The position numbers and the translations under genes were made by a program. DNA of 64,000 nt from Dryobates pubescens (taxonomy: Eukaryota; Chordata; Aves; Piciformes; Picidae). Positions 54,001 to 62,345 of this stretch are shown piece by piece. Positions within the stretch are counted from its first letter, which is position 1, and each line of letters opens with the position of its first letter. Location: contig NC_071646.1 in the NCBI RefSeq assembly GCF_014839835.1, forward strand, positions 2,232,001 through 2,296,000, given 5' to 3'. The notes under the pieces were generated by a model. That model worked only from the letters and a program-made list of their open reading frames with translations. It was not told the origin of the DNA and ran no database searches.

Positions 54001-57000
54001 TCCTTAGGAGGCACAGATGAGTGTCCTGGCTCTCTGTCCACAGTGAAGTTCAGTGTTATTGAGCCCTTTTCTGTGATGGCAACCCTGGTCAGTGGCAAGC
54101 AAATGATTAATGCACCTCCAAACACACAGGCACAGGTAAAAGGAATCACTCTGCATGCTTCCAGGGTTGTAATAACCAAACAAAGCAGCAGCAACAACAA
54201 GCCCTGAACACAGCCCTCAGGTGTCTGGAGGGCTGATGCCTTGGCTGCTGCTGCTCCAGTGAGCAGGCTCTAAGGCAGACAATTACCACCCTTGCCCTGG
54301 CTATCAGGAGCATGCTGCTGTGCTGAGCAGGCTGTGATGGACAGCAAGCAAAACCTCAAGTCCCTGTGCTTGCACTTTAGCAGCAGCAGCAGCACTGCCA
54401 CACGCCTTGGAAACATCTGATTGACATGACCAAGGTCAGCCCTCACAAACTGGTGACTGCCAATGCATCACTTTCATCATGGGCAGTGGTGTTCCTCACT
54501 TACAGAGCCACTGGCTTCTGCACTCCTGCAATGATGCCATCCAGTATTCCACTTCCCTCATCTAGTAAGAAGGAGAGCTTCACTCCTCTGGCTTCCAGCA
54601 GAGCTGCCATCTTCATGGCTCCCTTCCACCCAGACACCTGTGAGAAGGTGCAGAAGGGTTCCTCCAGTCAGAGGAACTCAACAGATTAAACCACAGCAGC
54701 AGGAATCATCTTGCTGCTGTTGACAGTGCCCAGTGCTGCAGATGCAAAGGATGGATGAAACCCCCTGGTGAACAGCACTGGAGCAGCCTGCCACCAATCA
54801 AAGCTTCCTCCTGGCAAAACCCACTGGAGGTGATGAAAGGCCTAGCAGCAGAGGAGTTTGCAGCCATGCTGAGGAATGCTCCTGCTCAGCAGTCACTGCA
54901 TGTGGCTCTGAATCATCCTGGTTCTCAGACACAAGCATGCCTCAGAGCCAGGCACTCCACAGAGGAGCCAACTCCAAGAGGTTTTCATGTCAACTATTAA
55001 CAATCCTTCAGCTCTGCATCTTGGCACTGAACAACCACCCCCCACCCCCTCACTCTTTTTAATCATTTGGGGAGCACAAGAGGAGTGGAATCTTTCCCTT
55101 AGCTCCTCCTGTCTGCTTCAACCACCATTTTCATCTCTAAGTCACCATGGGCATTTTCCATGTGCTGGGCATCCTCCAGAAGGGGCCTCCTGCTGCACCT
55201 CCCATGCAGAAGAGAATTCAACCTAACACCTCTGCTGTGTGCTGCTCTCATCACAGCCAATCCTTTGTGGCACTCAAGAGCCAAACAATCAGTCTGTAGC
55301 TATGAGCCTGTGCCTGACACAGCATCTGCCCCCCAACAACCAAGAAAACCAGGCAAGGTTTTCCCAGCTGAGCAGTGTTTAAAAATTAAGCCTCCTGACC
55401 ACACATGGAGAACACAGACTCACAGATGGGCTCAGGCTGGAAAGGACCTTAGCTCTCTAAGGGACACCTCTCAACTAGACTCAGCTGCTCAAAGCCACAT
55501 CCAACCAGGATGAGGCAGCCACAGCCTCCCTGGGCAGCCTGGTCCAGAGTCTCACCACCCTCCCACAGAGCTTCTTCCTCAGCTCCAGTCTAACCCTGCT
55601 GTCCCTCAGCTTCAAACCATTCCCCCTTGGCCTGTCTCTGGACACCCCCAGGAGAAGTCCCTCTGCAGCCTTCCTGTACTGGTCCCTCCAGAGCCTTCTC
55701 CTCTCCAGGCTGCACACCCCCAGCTCCCTCAGCCTGTGCTCACAGCAGAGCTGCTCCAGCCCTTAGGTGATCTTTGTGGACTCCCCTGGACTCACTCCAG
55801 CAGCTCTGTGTCCTTATGCTGGGGACACCAGAGCTGGAGGCAGCGTTGGAGGTGAGGTCTCAGCAGAGCAGAGCCAAGGGGCAGAATCCCCTCTCCTGCC
55901 CTGCTGCCCACACTCCTCTGGCTGCAGCCCAGCACACAGCTGCCTGCTGGGCTGCAGGAGGGCACTGCCAGCTCCTGGGGAGCTGCTCATCAATCAATTC
56001 AACACCCCCAAGTCTCTTTCTTCAGATCCACTCTCAACCCACCCTGCACCCAGCCTGGGCTTATGCCATTTGGATGAAATGAAAGCAAATACCTCTTCAT
56101 CATGTCCAATACCAACATAGAAAGATCTGTGGGGTCTGTAATTTCTCCTCAGCAAAAACTCCAGAGCTTGCAGAATACCCTGCAGAAAAAAACAACCCCA
56201 AAGCCAACAAATCACAAAGAAGCAGAAGGGATTGCACTTGGTGTCAGGAAGGAGAAAGGAAAGGCTGCAGTGCAAGGTGGAAGGCATCTGCTGCATCCAC
56301 AGCCTGTAAGGGGCCTTTGTCCTGCTCACAGTGGAGCTTTCATCTCTACAGCTCCTCCTGATGATATTCCTCCTAGCCTCTGCAATGTTTTGGATCAGTA
56401 AAGCTGAAGATTGTGTCCAGGCACCAAACACAGTGGGAGCTTGTTCTTGGTGCTGCTGGGGTTGGTAACAAACTGCACAGGAAGCAGCAGGAGGGAGTTC
56501 TGAGTTCCCCTGGAATTCCCTGTCCCTTTCAGCTGCCTGTTCCATGCACATCTCAGCCCTGCCCTGAGCCACCAAACCCACTGAGCAAGCAGTGTGTGCT
56601 GCACAAAATGAGCCCAGAGGACTGAAGCCAAGTGAGGCAATCTGAGGGATGAGAACTGAAATCTGCCACTCACTGCTGTCAGCCCACCTCACCTCTTGGC
56701 TTCTATTCAAGGTAAGCTTGTCCATTCTTCACAGGAGAAGAGATTCTCTCCCCTCTCTCCTCTCAGCAGCTGTTTTGGCAGTGCTCACTGCTTATTTTCA
56801 GTGTCCATTTGAGAAGTGATTTGAGCAGTTCATAGAACCATCACAGAATGGTTTAGAATGGAGGGGACCTCTGAGATCATCTCTCTGCCATGGGCAGGGA
56901 CATCTCTCAACTAGACTCAGCTGCCCAAGGCCTCATCCACAGGCTCTGCTCAGTGATGTCCAGTGACAGAACAAGGGGCAGTGGGTGCTAGCTGGAGCAG

Positions 57001-60000
57001 AGAAGCCCAAGGGCTGCCCTCATTCCTACAGATGTGCAGGGCAGTGTTGGGAGGACAGAACCAGGCTCTGCTCACTGATGTCCAGTGACAGGACAAGGGG
57101 CAGCAGGGGCAAACTGGAGCAGAGAAGCCCAAGGGCTGCCCTCATTCCTGTTGATAAAGATGTGCAGGGCAGAGTCAGGAGAACAGAACCAGGCTCTGCT
57201 CACTGATGTCCAGTGACAGGACAAGGGGCAGCAGGGGCAAGCTGAAGCAGAGTGGGGCCCACAGGAACAAAAGGGAAACCCTTCTCACTGTGAGGGTGCT
57301 GGAGCCCTGGAGCAGGCTGCCCAGAGAGACTGTGGAGTCTCCTTCTCCTTCAAAATCCACCTGGATGCGTTCCTGCGTGACCTGCCCTGGCAGGGGGTGT
57401 TGGACTGGATGATCTTTTGAGGTCCCTTGCAACCACTAATATTCTGTGACTGTGAAAGAGGGGCAAGAGACAATCTAGCAAACTTCAAGAGAGCAGCTTC
57501 CTGCCCTCTGCCTTGTGCACCTCCCAGGAAGGACATCCCCCAGCAGACGTACTATGGCGGAGTTTTTGTTATCCAGAGCTCCTCGTCCGTAGATGAAACC
57601 TTGGTGCTCTGCAGCTGAGAAAGGAGGGAAATCCCAGCCCTCTGGGGGAGCAGGCACGACATCCATGTGTGCCAGCAGCATATAGGGCATCAGATCAGGG
57701 TCAGAGCCCTGAACAGTGAAGAGGTGGCTGTACTGCCCAACAACTTCATGCTGGATGAACTTGGAAGAGAATACGGCCGGGAAGACTGTGGGAGAACAGA
57801 ATCAAACACAGGTGAAACGTTAACAACCATGTCCAGAGCCAGGCAGCCCACACAGCACTCAGCTAGCTAGCCTCAAGGGGAGCCACTGGAAGGAAAGAGC
57901 AAGCACAACAGATGGGCTTCAGGAAGCAGGTGGGCAGCTCTGTTCTCACAACTCCACCAATCCACCTCACTCTCTTATTTCAGACTGCCCTCAGCCAGGC
58001 CAGGAGCTGCTGCTCACCACTGCTGCAGGTAGCAGGGAGAGGACTGACAAAACACTGCACTGAAGCAGGCTGCTCCTCCTCTTTGTACTTCCAGTGGCAA
58101 AGTCATTTAACCATCCCAAAGAGCAAAAGCCAACAGCTGAACCTCCCCTGCTCCAGCTTTGGACATTGCTACACCAAAGGATGCTGCTGGAGAGGCGACT
58201 TTGGTCAGTCCAGGCCCTTCCTGAGGTAAACCAAAAGGAAAGGGCTGTTCTGTTCTATTGTAGAAGCACAAACTGAGGTAAAACACAAGGGAAATGTGTT
58301 CTATTCTATTGTAGAACCATAAACTGAGGTAAAACACAAGGGAAATGGTTCTGCAATAGGATGGAACAGGTTAAGTTGAATGAAGCCAAAAGGAGAATCT
58401 GTTCCATGCTATTCCAGAAGCATAAACTGAGGTAAACCCAAAGGGGAATCTGTTCCATTCTATTCCAGAACCATAAACTGAGGTAAAACAAAAGGAAAGG
58501 GCTGTTCTGTTCTATTGTAGAAGCACAAACTGAGGTAAAACACAAGGGAAATGGTTCTGCAATAGGATGGAACAGGTAAGTTGAATGAAACCCAAAGGAG
58601 AATCTGTTCCATTCTAGTCTAGAAGCATAAACTGAGGCAAACCAAAAGGAGAATCTGTTCTGTTGTACTCCAGAAGCATAAACTGAGGTAAAACAAAAAG
58701 ATAATCTGTTCTGTTCTAGTCTAGAAGCATAAATTGAGGCAAAACAAAAGGAGAAGTCTGTTCCATTCTATTCCAGAACCATCAATTAAATTAAACCAAA
58801 GGAGAATCTGCTCTGTTCTAGCCCCAGAACCACAAATTGAGGCAAACCCAAAGGAGAACCTGCTCTGCTCTATTCCCAGAACCACAAGCACTCTCTGTTG
58901 GCTCACAGAACTCCAAAGAGATGGCAAAGAATGCAAGTTTGGTACCTTCCTGAATGTAATGCCCAAATTCTGCCATGGCAGTTGTGTTCAGCTCCTCTGG
59001 AGATATGGAAACAGTTGGGATTCTAATAGCCCCTGGGATGAAACACAGAAAGAGGCAGCATCAATTACCACTGAAATCAAACAGGGTGGGGATTGCAGTT
59101 CAACAGGGGAAGCACTTTAGGCATTCCTGAGTGTTTTCCAGGCTTGAAAGATGATTTCACACCCCAGCAAGAGCTTGCCACTATGAAAACAGGCTGAGGG
59201 ACTTCAGCTGAGCTGGGTGCACGCAGCACACCACAATCTCCTGCCACTTTCAGCCCAGGTATTTATTTTCTAGCTACTCAAAACTCCCTTTCAAGTGTTG
59301 AGTGATGCTGTTAGAAATGCTACTGCCCAGAAGCAGCTGCATGCTGTTAGGGTGACCTGATTCCTCACAGTCACAAACTAGTTTGGCAGCTAAGCAGGCA
59401 GCTTAGCTGGCAGTTCACAGGGGTTTGGGGTTTGTTCCAAGTCGGGTTGTGATGGCAAGATTGTGTTAGCACCTCCTCTCACACTACTCCAACCTGCTAA
59501 GATACATAAACAGACAGAGCTTTTGTTGGTCCTTCTGGTCTGCTCTGTCATTCAAACAAGGTCAGACATGGCTGCTCTCCAACACAGAGCGGCTCAGGTT
59601 GGAAAGGACCTCACAGATCATCTCCTCCAACCTCCCCACCACGGGCAGGGACACCTCTCAGCTACCCTCAGCTGCTTAAGGCCTCCTCCAACCTGGCCAG
59701 GCAGGAGGCATCCACAGCCTCCCTGGGCAGCCTGTTCCAGGGTCTCACCACCCTCCTACTGAAAAACTTCTTCCTAAGATCTAGCCTAACCCTTTCTCTC
59801 TCTCAGCTTCAAACCATTCCCCCTTGTCCTGTCTCTAGACACAGAATCACAAAATCACCAAGGTTGGAAGAGACCTCAAAGATCATCAAGTCCAACCTTT
59901 CACCCTGGTGAAAAGTCCCTCTGCAGCCTTCCTGTAGGATCTCTTCAGGCATTGCAAGGCAGCACTGAGGTGCCCCTGGAGCCTCCTCTTCTCCAGGCTG

Positions 60001-61170
60001 AACAATCCCCAGCTCCCTCAGTCCCAACCACAGCTGCCTTCCCTAGGAGCACCCATCAAGGTGAGGTTACAGACCCATTTACAGGCTGTGCTATTTAAGA
60101 GGAAACACACAAATAAACATCCCTTGCATGCCTGCATTTCCCCATTAAAATCACATGCAAACACAATTTGCTAAGCAATAAATCTCACCAGGCAGCAACG
60201 GGGGAGATTTATGGCACCCAAGCCCTGCTTGGGCAGCCCAGGACTATTTATCACTTCATGCCAGGCTGTGGTTTCCTGCTAACTGCCAAACCTCACGAGA
60301 TCGAAGGGTCTCCAAAGCCTCCTGTAGCAGCCTGTGCCAGAGAGCACAAGCACACCGCAGGCTCCTTACAGGCAGGCTGCCTGCAGCGAGCAAGGTCCCA
60401 GCCCCAGCAAGGATCGATCGGGGGGGCAGAGATCGCCTGGCAAACTGCAGTCACAGCGTGCCTGGAGTGTGAGACCGGGGAAGAGAGGAAGAAAAACCAC
60501 CAAGGGAAGGAAGCTGGCTCAGGAGAATAACCAACCGGCCCCCTTTAGGGGAAAACACCTGAGGAAGTGTCACACACCCCCTGCATGGTGAGGGTTGGAA
60601 GGGACCTCCAGGGATGATCCAGTCCAAGCCTCCTGCTCAAGCCGGGGCACCCACGGCAGTTTGCCCAGGATCACCACCTCCAGAGGCTCCACAGCCTCTC
60701 TGGGCAGCCTGCTCCAGAGCTCCAGCACCCTCACAGCAGCTTTCCTCATACGCTCAATGCCCTTCTCCGCTGCTGCCCCACTCCCACCCGTGCCCCACGG
60801 CCGCCCACCGCTTCTCTCCCTGGGGAAAGGCCTCCCCAGTCGCCACACCGGAGAAACTGGGCCGGAAAGAAGCCCCGACCCGGAGCTGCCAAGGGGCGCA
60901 GAGGCTGCCGGCCTGTGGGAAGCGCCGGCGGGGCGGGAGGGTGGCTCAGCCCGGCCGGGCCCCCTCACCTCGCAGCGCCTCCTTGAGCTCCAGCCGCTCG
61001 CCAGCGCTGAAGGCGGCGGTGCCGCCGCGCCGGGCCCACAGCCGCGGGACGGCCGGGACTCGCAGGACGTAGGCGCGGAGCAGCACGGTGCCGAGCAGCA
61101 CGGCCACGGCCCCGCTCAGCCCCAGCCCCGCGGCCCAGGCCGCTGCCCGCCGCCCGCTCCCGCCAGCCAT
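44943..61170 (-). CDS. PM20D1: N-fatty-acyl-amino acid synthase/hydrolase PM20D1, complete, thirteen coding exons
   Basis: Secreted M20-family metalloenzyme that joins and splits N-acyl amino acids, which act as mitochondrial uncouplers. Coding exons: 60969-61170, 58946-59032, 57553-57785, 56093-56179, 54504-54637, 53965-54084, 52887-52962, 52001-52062, 51285-51363, 48082-48153, 47329-47497, 46171-46270, 44943-45072. They sum to 1551 bp, 516 residues plus stop (human 502, also thirteen exons). An N-terminal hydrophobic segment (about 9-33) is a signal sequence or anchor. The M20 metal centre is complete: His136-x-Asp138 in [11 protein letters not shown], Asp168 in GALDNKNS, catalytic Glu202 with Glu203 in GHDEE, Asp229 in LLDEG, His476 in IHGLNE. 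The dimerisation domain is the [17 protein letters not shown] region. All junctions are GT-AG and in frame. It follows SLC41A1 head-to-tail, as in human. Confidence 0.97.
45190..45345 (-). mobile_element. CR1: CR1 LINE terminal fragment
   Basis: Antisense: 'cacagagtcctggaactgc' near 45193, then 'gggactccaacacctccctg' near 45312. In PM20D1 intron 12. Confidence 0.78.
45455..45778 (+). mobile_element. CR1: CR1 LINE fragment
   Basis: Sense: 'gggggcctacaggaaagc' near 45456 to the classic tail 'tgattctatgattctat' near 45761. Confidence 0.9.
45808..45905 (-). mobile_element. CR1: CR1 tail expanded into (GGAATx)n, with CR1 stub
   Basis: A degenerate hexamer run (ggaatg/ggaata/gcaatg) from 45808 to 45886 leads into 'aaccaggttggaagagg', the first bases of an antisense CR1 end. 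Confidence 0.8.
46171..46270 (-). CDS. PM20D1: PM20D1 coding exon 12 (residues 441-473)
   Basis: 100 bp encoding [20 protein letters not shown] to GPGDLP. Acceptor 'ctttccag', donor AG|GTACTG. Confidence 0.95.
46455..46800 (-). mobile_element. CR1: CR1 LINE fragment
   Basis: Antisense: 'tagaatgggttgggttggaa' near 46457 to 'ccctccccagccttc' near 46772. Confidence 0.9.
47329..47497 (-). CDS. PM20D1: PM20D1 coding exon 11 (residues 385-440)
   Basis: 169 bp encoding [20 protein letters not shown] then [16 protein letters not shown] to VDSVVP. Acceptor 'actcctag', donor CCAG|GTAACA. Confidence 0.96.
47512..47910 (-). mobile_element. CR1: CR1 LINE fragment
   Basis: Antisense, diverged: 'aaagacctggaagatcatc' near 47538 to 'cctcccctggcacaacctg' near 47866. 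It starts about 15 bp from the exon 11 acceptor. Confidence 0.82.
48082..48153 (-). CDS. PM20D1: PM20D1 coding exon 10 (residues 361-384)
   Basis: 72 bp, phase 0 at both ends, encoding [20 protein letters not shown] then TAAE. Acceptor 'cccctag', donor GAG|GTGTGT. Confidence 0.95.
48335..49378 (+). mobile_element. CR1: CR1 LINE, about 1.04 kb, longest copy in the window
   Basis: Sense copy carrying the end of the reverse-transcriptase frame: [55 protein letters not shown] and [11 protein letters not shown] are readable over about 230 open codons (48355-49047). It ends in 'actgattctatgatcctgtg'. Antisense in PM20D1 intron 9; 5'-truncated. Confidence 0.94.
49380..49841. other. PM20D1 intron 9, unique
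   Basis: No repeat or exon recognised. Confidence 0.5.
49842..50300 (-). mobile_element. CR1: CR1 LINE fragment, young subfamily
   Basis: Antisense: 'tttaaccaggctggaagag' near 49847, 'cagcacatcccaagggcc' near 49994, inner end 'cttctctggacacactc' near 50273. Confidence 0.9.
50570..51095 (+). mobile_element. CR1: CR1 LINE fragment
   Basis: Sense: 'gaggccacacctggagcac' near 50593 to 'aaaccattctgtgagtcc' near 51068. Confidence 0.88.
51285..51363 (-). CDS. PM20D1: PM20D1 coding exon 9 (residues 334-360)
   Basis: 79 bp encoding [20 protein letters not shown] then MFNAGIK. Acceptor 'ccctaag', donor AAG|GTATTC. Confidence 0.94.
51405..51945 (+). mobile_element. CR1: CR1 LINE fragment
   Basis: Sense: 'tgctgaggcctcacctgg' near 51435 to the tail 'actaggattctatgaatc' near 51933. 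It fills most of PM20D1 intron 8. Confidence 0.88.
52001..52062 (-). CDS. PM20D1: PM20D1 coding exon 8 (residues 314-333)
   Basis: 62 bp encoding [20 protein letters not shown]. Of two possible acceptors five bases apart ('actcag' and 'gttcag'), only the first keeps the frame and gives FRFPLN, matching human FPFPVN. Donor AG|GTAAGA. Confidence 0.92.
52163..52760 (-). mobile_element. CR1: CR1 LINE fragment, young subfamily
   Basis: Antisense with terminal 'agaatagaacagaattaacc' at about 52166, extending to 'gcaggccaggatgccactgg' near 52731. In PM20D1 intron 7. Confidence 0.92.
52887..52962 (-). CDS. PM20D1: PM20D1 coding exon 7 (residues 288-313)
   Basis: 76 bp encoding [20 protein letters not shown] then EHLAAE. 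Acceptor 'gctgcag', donor GAG|GTGAGG. Confidence 0.94.
53140..53300 (-). mobile_element. CR1: CR1 LINE fragment, internally deleted
   Basis: Antisense: 'gggttggaagggaccttagg' near 53159 jumps at about 53232 to the 'aacctaaacctcccctgg' block. Confidence 0.75.
53338..53800 (-). mobile_element. CR1: CR1 LINE fragment, young subfamily
   Basis: Antisense: 'acagaatcaaccaggttgg' near 53341 to 'cctcctcacagggctgtgc' near 53756. A local 'ccatctaatcacc' expansion sits at 53403-53450. Confidence 0.9.
53965..54084 (-). CDS. PM20D1: PM20D1 coding exon 6 (residues 248-287)
   Basis: 120 bp encoding [20 protein letters not shown] then [19 protein letters not shown], the start of the dimerisation domain. Acceptor 'gaccag', donor AG|GTGAGA. 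Confidence 0.96.
54504..54637 (-). CDS. PM20D1: PM20D1 coding exon 5 (residues 204-247)
   Basis: 134 bp encoding [20 protein letters not shown] then [14 protein letters not shown] to VQKPVA, with the metal ligand Asp229. Acceptor 'tcacag', donor CT|GTAAGT. Confidence 0.96.
54700..55420. other. PM20D1 intron 4, unique
   Basis: No repeat or exon recognised. Confidence 0.5.
55425..56035 (-). mobile_element. CR1: CR1 LINE fragment
   Basis: Antisense: 'gggctcaggctggaaagg' near 55428 to 'caacacccccaagtctc' near 56000. It ends about 60 bp from the exon 4 donor. Confidence 0.87.
56093..56179 (-). CDS. PM20D1: PM20D1 coding exon 4 (residues 175-203)
   Basis: 87 bp, phase 0 at both ends, encoding [20 protein letters not shown] then YVGIGHDEE with catalytic Glu202 and metal ligand Glu203. 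Acceptor 'ttctgcag', donor GAG|GTATTT. Confidence 0.96.
56838..56945 (-). mobile_element. CR1: CR1 LINE terminal fragment
   Basis: Antisense: 'cacagaatggtttagaatgg' near 56842 to 'cccaaggcctcatccac' near 56923. Confidence 0.8.
56946..57450 (+). mobile_element. CR1: Older CR1 LINE fragment with internal tandem copies
   Basis: Sense copy of an older subfamily. The segment 'ctctgctcactgatgtccag' recurs at about 56945, 57065 and 57193 (period about 120-128 bp). The normal 3' end 'ggtcccttgcaaccac' to 'attctgtgac' then closes near 57450. Confidence 0.8.
57553..57785 (-). CDS. PM20D1: PM20D1 coding exon 3 (residues 98-174)
   Basis: 233 bp encoding [20 protein letters not shown] through [11 protein letters not shown] (metal ligand His136, Asp138) to [13 protein letters not shown] (Asp168). 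Acceptor 'ctcccacag', donor ATA|GTACGT. Confidence 0.97.
58215..58890. repeat. Degenerate ~50-60 bp minisatellite, about 12 units
   Basis: Repeats of 'gaagcataaactgaggtaaa' followed by 'aaggagaatctgttctgttc', diverged and of varied length. Fills most of PM20D1 intron 2, beginning roughly 430 bp upstream of exon 3 in transcript sense. Confidence 0.92.
58946..59032 (-). CDS. PM20D1: PM20D1 coding exon 2 (residues 68-96)
   Basis: 87 bp, phase 1 at both ends, encoding [20 protein letters not shown] then AEFGHYIQE. Acceptor 'catcccag', donor GAAG|GTACCA. Confidence 0.95.
59100..59580. other. PM20D1 intron 1, unique
   Basis: No repeat or exon recognised. Confidence 0.5.
59585..60030 (-). mobile_element. 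CR1: CR1 LINE with a second CR1 nested inside
   Basis: Outer antisense copy from 'gcggctcaggttggaaagg' (59589) to 'caatccccagctccctc' (60005). It is interrupted at about 59839-59905 by a short younger CR1 end, 'cagaatcacaaaatcaccaa' to 'ccaacctttcaccct'. Confidence 0.87.
60040..60585. other. PM20D1 intron 1, unique
   Basis: No repeat or exon recognised; an isolated CpG-bearing patch lies near 60400-60480. Confidence 0.45.
60588..60755 (-). mobile_element. CR1: CR1 LINE terminal fragment
   Basis: Antisense older subfamily: 'gagggttggaagggacctcc' near 60591 to 'ccagcaccctcacagcagc' near 60721. It lies at the edge of the PM20D1 CpG island. Confidence 0.75.
60969..61170 (-). CDS. PM20D1: PM20D1 coding exon 1 (residues 1-67)
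   Basis: Starts [20 protein letters not shown] at 61170. This ATG has purine context and a G at +4; an in-frame extension upstream has only a TTG and runs into the CCAAT region, so it was not used. Contains the hydrophobic N-terminal segment and ends [10 protein letters not shown]. Donor CGAG|GTGAGG. Confidence 0.93.
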
Positions 61171-61293
61171 CCCCGGCGGACTTCGGCCGCTGCCGCCGCG
61201 CCGGGCAGGACGGGCGTGGCCGAGCGCCAATCGTCACGAAGCCACCCGGGAGAGTGCCCAATGGGAGGCTTGGCCCCGCCCCCCGCGCGTGTG

Positions 61294-61310
61294 CTGCCGG
61301 GAGCTGTAGT
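61294..61310 (+). promoter_or_regulatory. ZNF143/SBS-like module in PM20D1 promoter
   Basis: CTGCCGGGAGCTGTAGT, one base different from 9730-9746 at RAB29. About 130 bp upstream of the PM20D1 start codon. Confidence 0.5.
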
Positions 61311-61392
61311 GCCACCCGCGGCTCGGTGAAAGTGGCGCCCGGGGCCGGCGGGGGCGCTGCGTTCGCACTGGGGTTGCCTTTTCTTAGCTCCT

Positions 61393-62168
61393 TTGGGAGC
61401 CGTGCGGATGTGCCAGGTTCTGCACACTGCCCACAGCAACCCCATGCAGTGCTACAGGCTGGAGTCAGAGTGGCTGGAGAACGGCTAGGCAGAGAGGGAC
61501 CTGGAGGTACTGGTTGATGGTAGGCTGAACATGAGCCTGCAGTGTGCCCAGGCGGCCAGGAGGGCCAATGGCATCCTGGCCTGCATCAGGAACAGTGTGG
61601 CCAGCAGGAGCAGGGAGGTCATTCTCCCTCTGTACACTGCCCTGGTTAGGCCACACCTTGAGTCCTGTGTCCAGTTCTGGGCCCCTCAGTTTAGGAAGGA
61701 GTTTGACTTGCTGGAGCCTGTCCAGAGAAGGGCAACAAAGTTGGTGAGGGGCTTGGAACACAGCCCTGTGAGGAGACACTGAGGGAGCTGGGGTTGCTTA
61801 GCCTGGAGAAGAGGAGACTCAGGGGAGACCTTCTTGCTCTCTCCAACTCCCTGAAGGGAGGTTGTGGACAGGCAGAGCTTGGTCTCTTCTGCCAGGCAAG
61901 CAGCACCAGAACAAGAGGACACAGTCTCAAGCTCTGCCAGGGGAGGTTTAGGCTGGAGGTTAGGAAGAAGTTCTACACAGAGAGAGAGATTGGCCATTGG
62001 AATCTGCTGCCCAGGGAGGTGGTGGAGTCCCCATCATTAGAGGTGTTCAGGAGGAGACTTGATAGGGTGCTTGGTGCCATGGTTTAGTTGATTAGATGGT
62101 GTTGGATGATAGGTTGGACTCGATGATCTTGAAGGTCTCTTCCAACCTATTCTATTCTATTCTAATAG
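61393..62168 (+). mobile_element. CR1: CR1 LINE, about 775 bp, beside the PM20D1 promoter
   Basis: Sense copy with long open stretches of the RT C-terminus ([38 protein letters not shown]; then [20 protein letters not shown]). It has a (TATTC)n tail at 62150-62166. Little decay, hence relatively young; 5'-truncated. Its 5' edge is about 220 bp upstream of the PM20D1 start codon. Confidence 0.94.
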
Positions 62169-62279
62169 CTAAAATGATCCTTTTCATCTCCCCCAAACTG
62201 CTGATAAATTCCTCCTGCCCTGTCAGTTGTTCAGCCCAGAGAGGCATCTGATCTGACTGGCATCATTTTTGCTGTGGAC

Positions 62280-62345
62280 GCTGCTCGATGGTTGGACTTG
62301 ATGATCTTGGAGGTCTTTTCCAACCTTAATGATTCCATTCCCTGA
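62280..62345 (+). mobile_element. CR1: CR1 LINE terminal stub
   Basis: 'gatggttggacttgatgatc' to 'ccttaatgattccattcc', the last 60 bp or so of a CR1. Confidence 0.75.

Larger units (their letters stand above)
60760..61320 (-). promoter_or_regulatory. PM20D1: PM20D1 CpG-island promoter
   Basis: CpG-dense block spanning exon 1. Upstream of the start codon it carries two inverted CCAAT boxes (61227-61231 and 61258-61262), a GC box at 61272-61283 and the ZNF143-like module at 61294-61310. No TATA box. Confidence 0.75.

Noticed and set aside
61171-61230. A 20-residue upstream extension of PM20D1
   Set aside because: It would need a TTG start and would overlap the inverted CCAAT box; the ATG at 61170 fits the hydrophobic N-terminus expected for the family.
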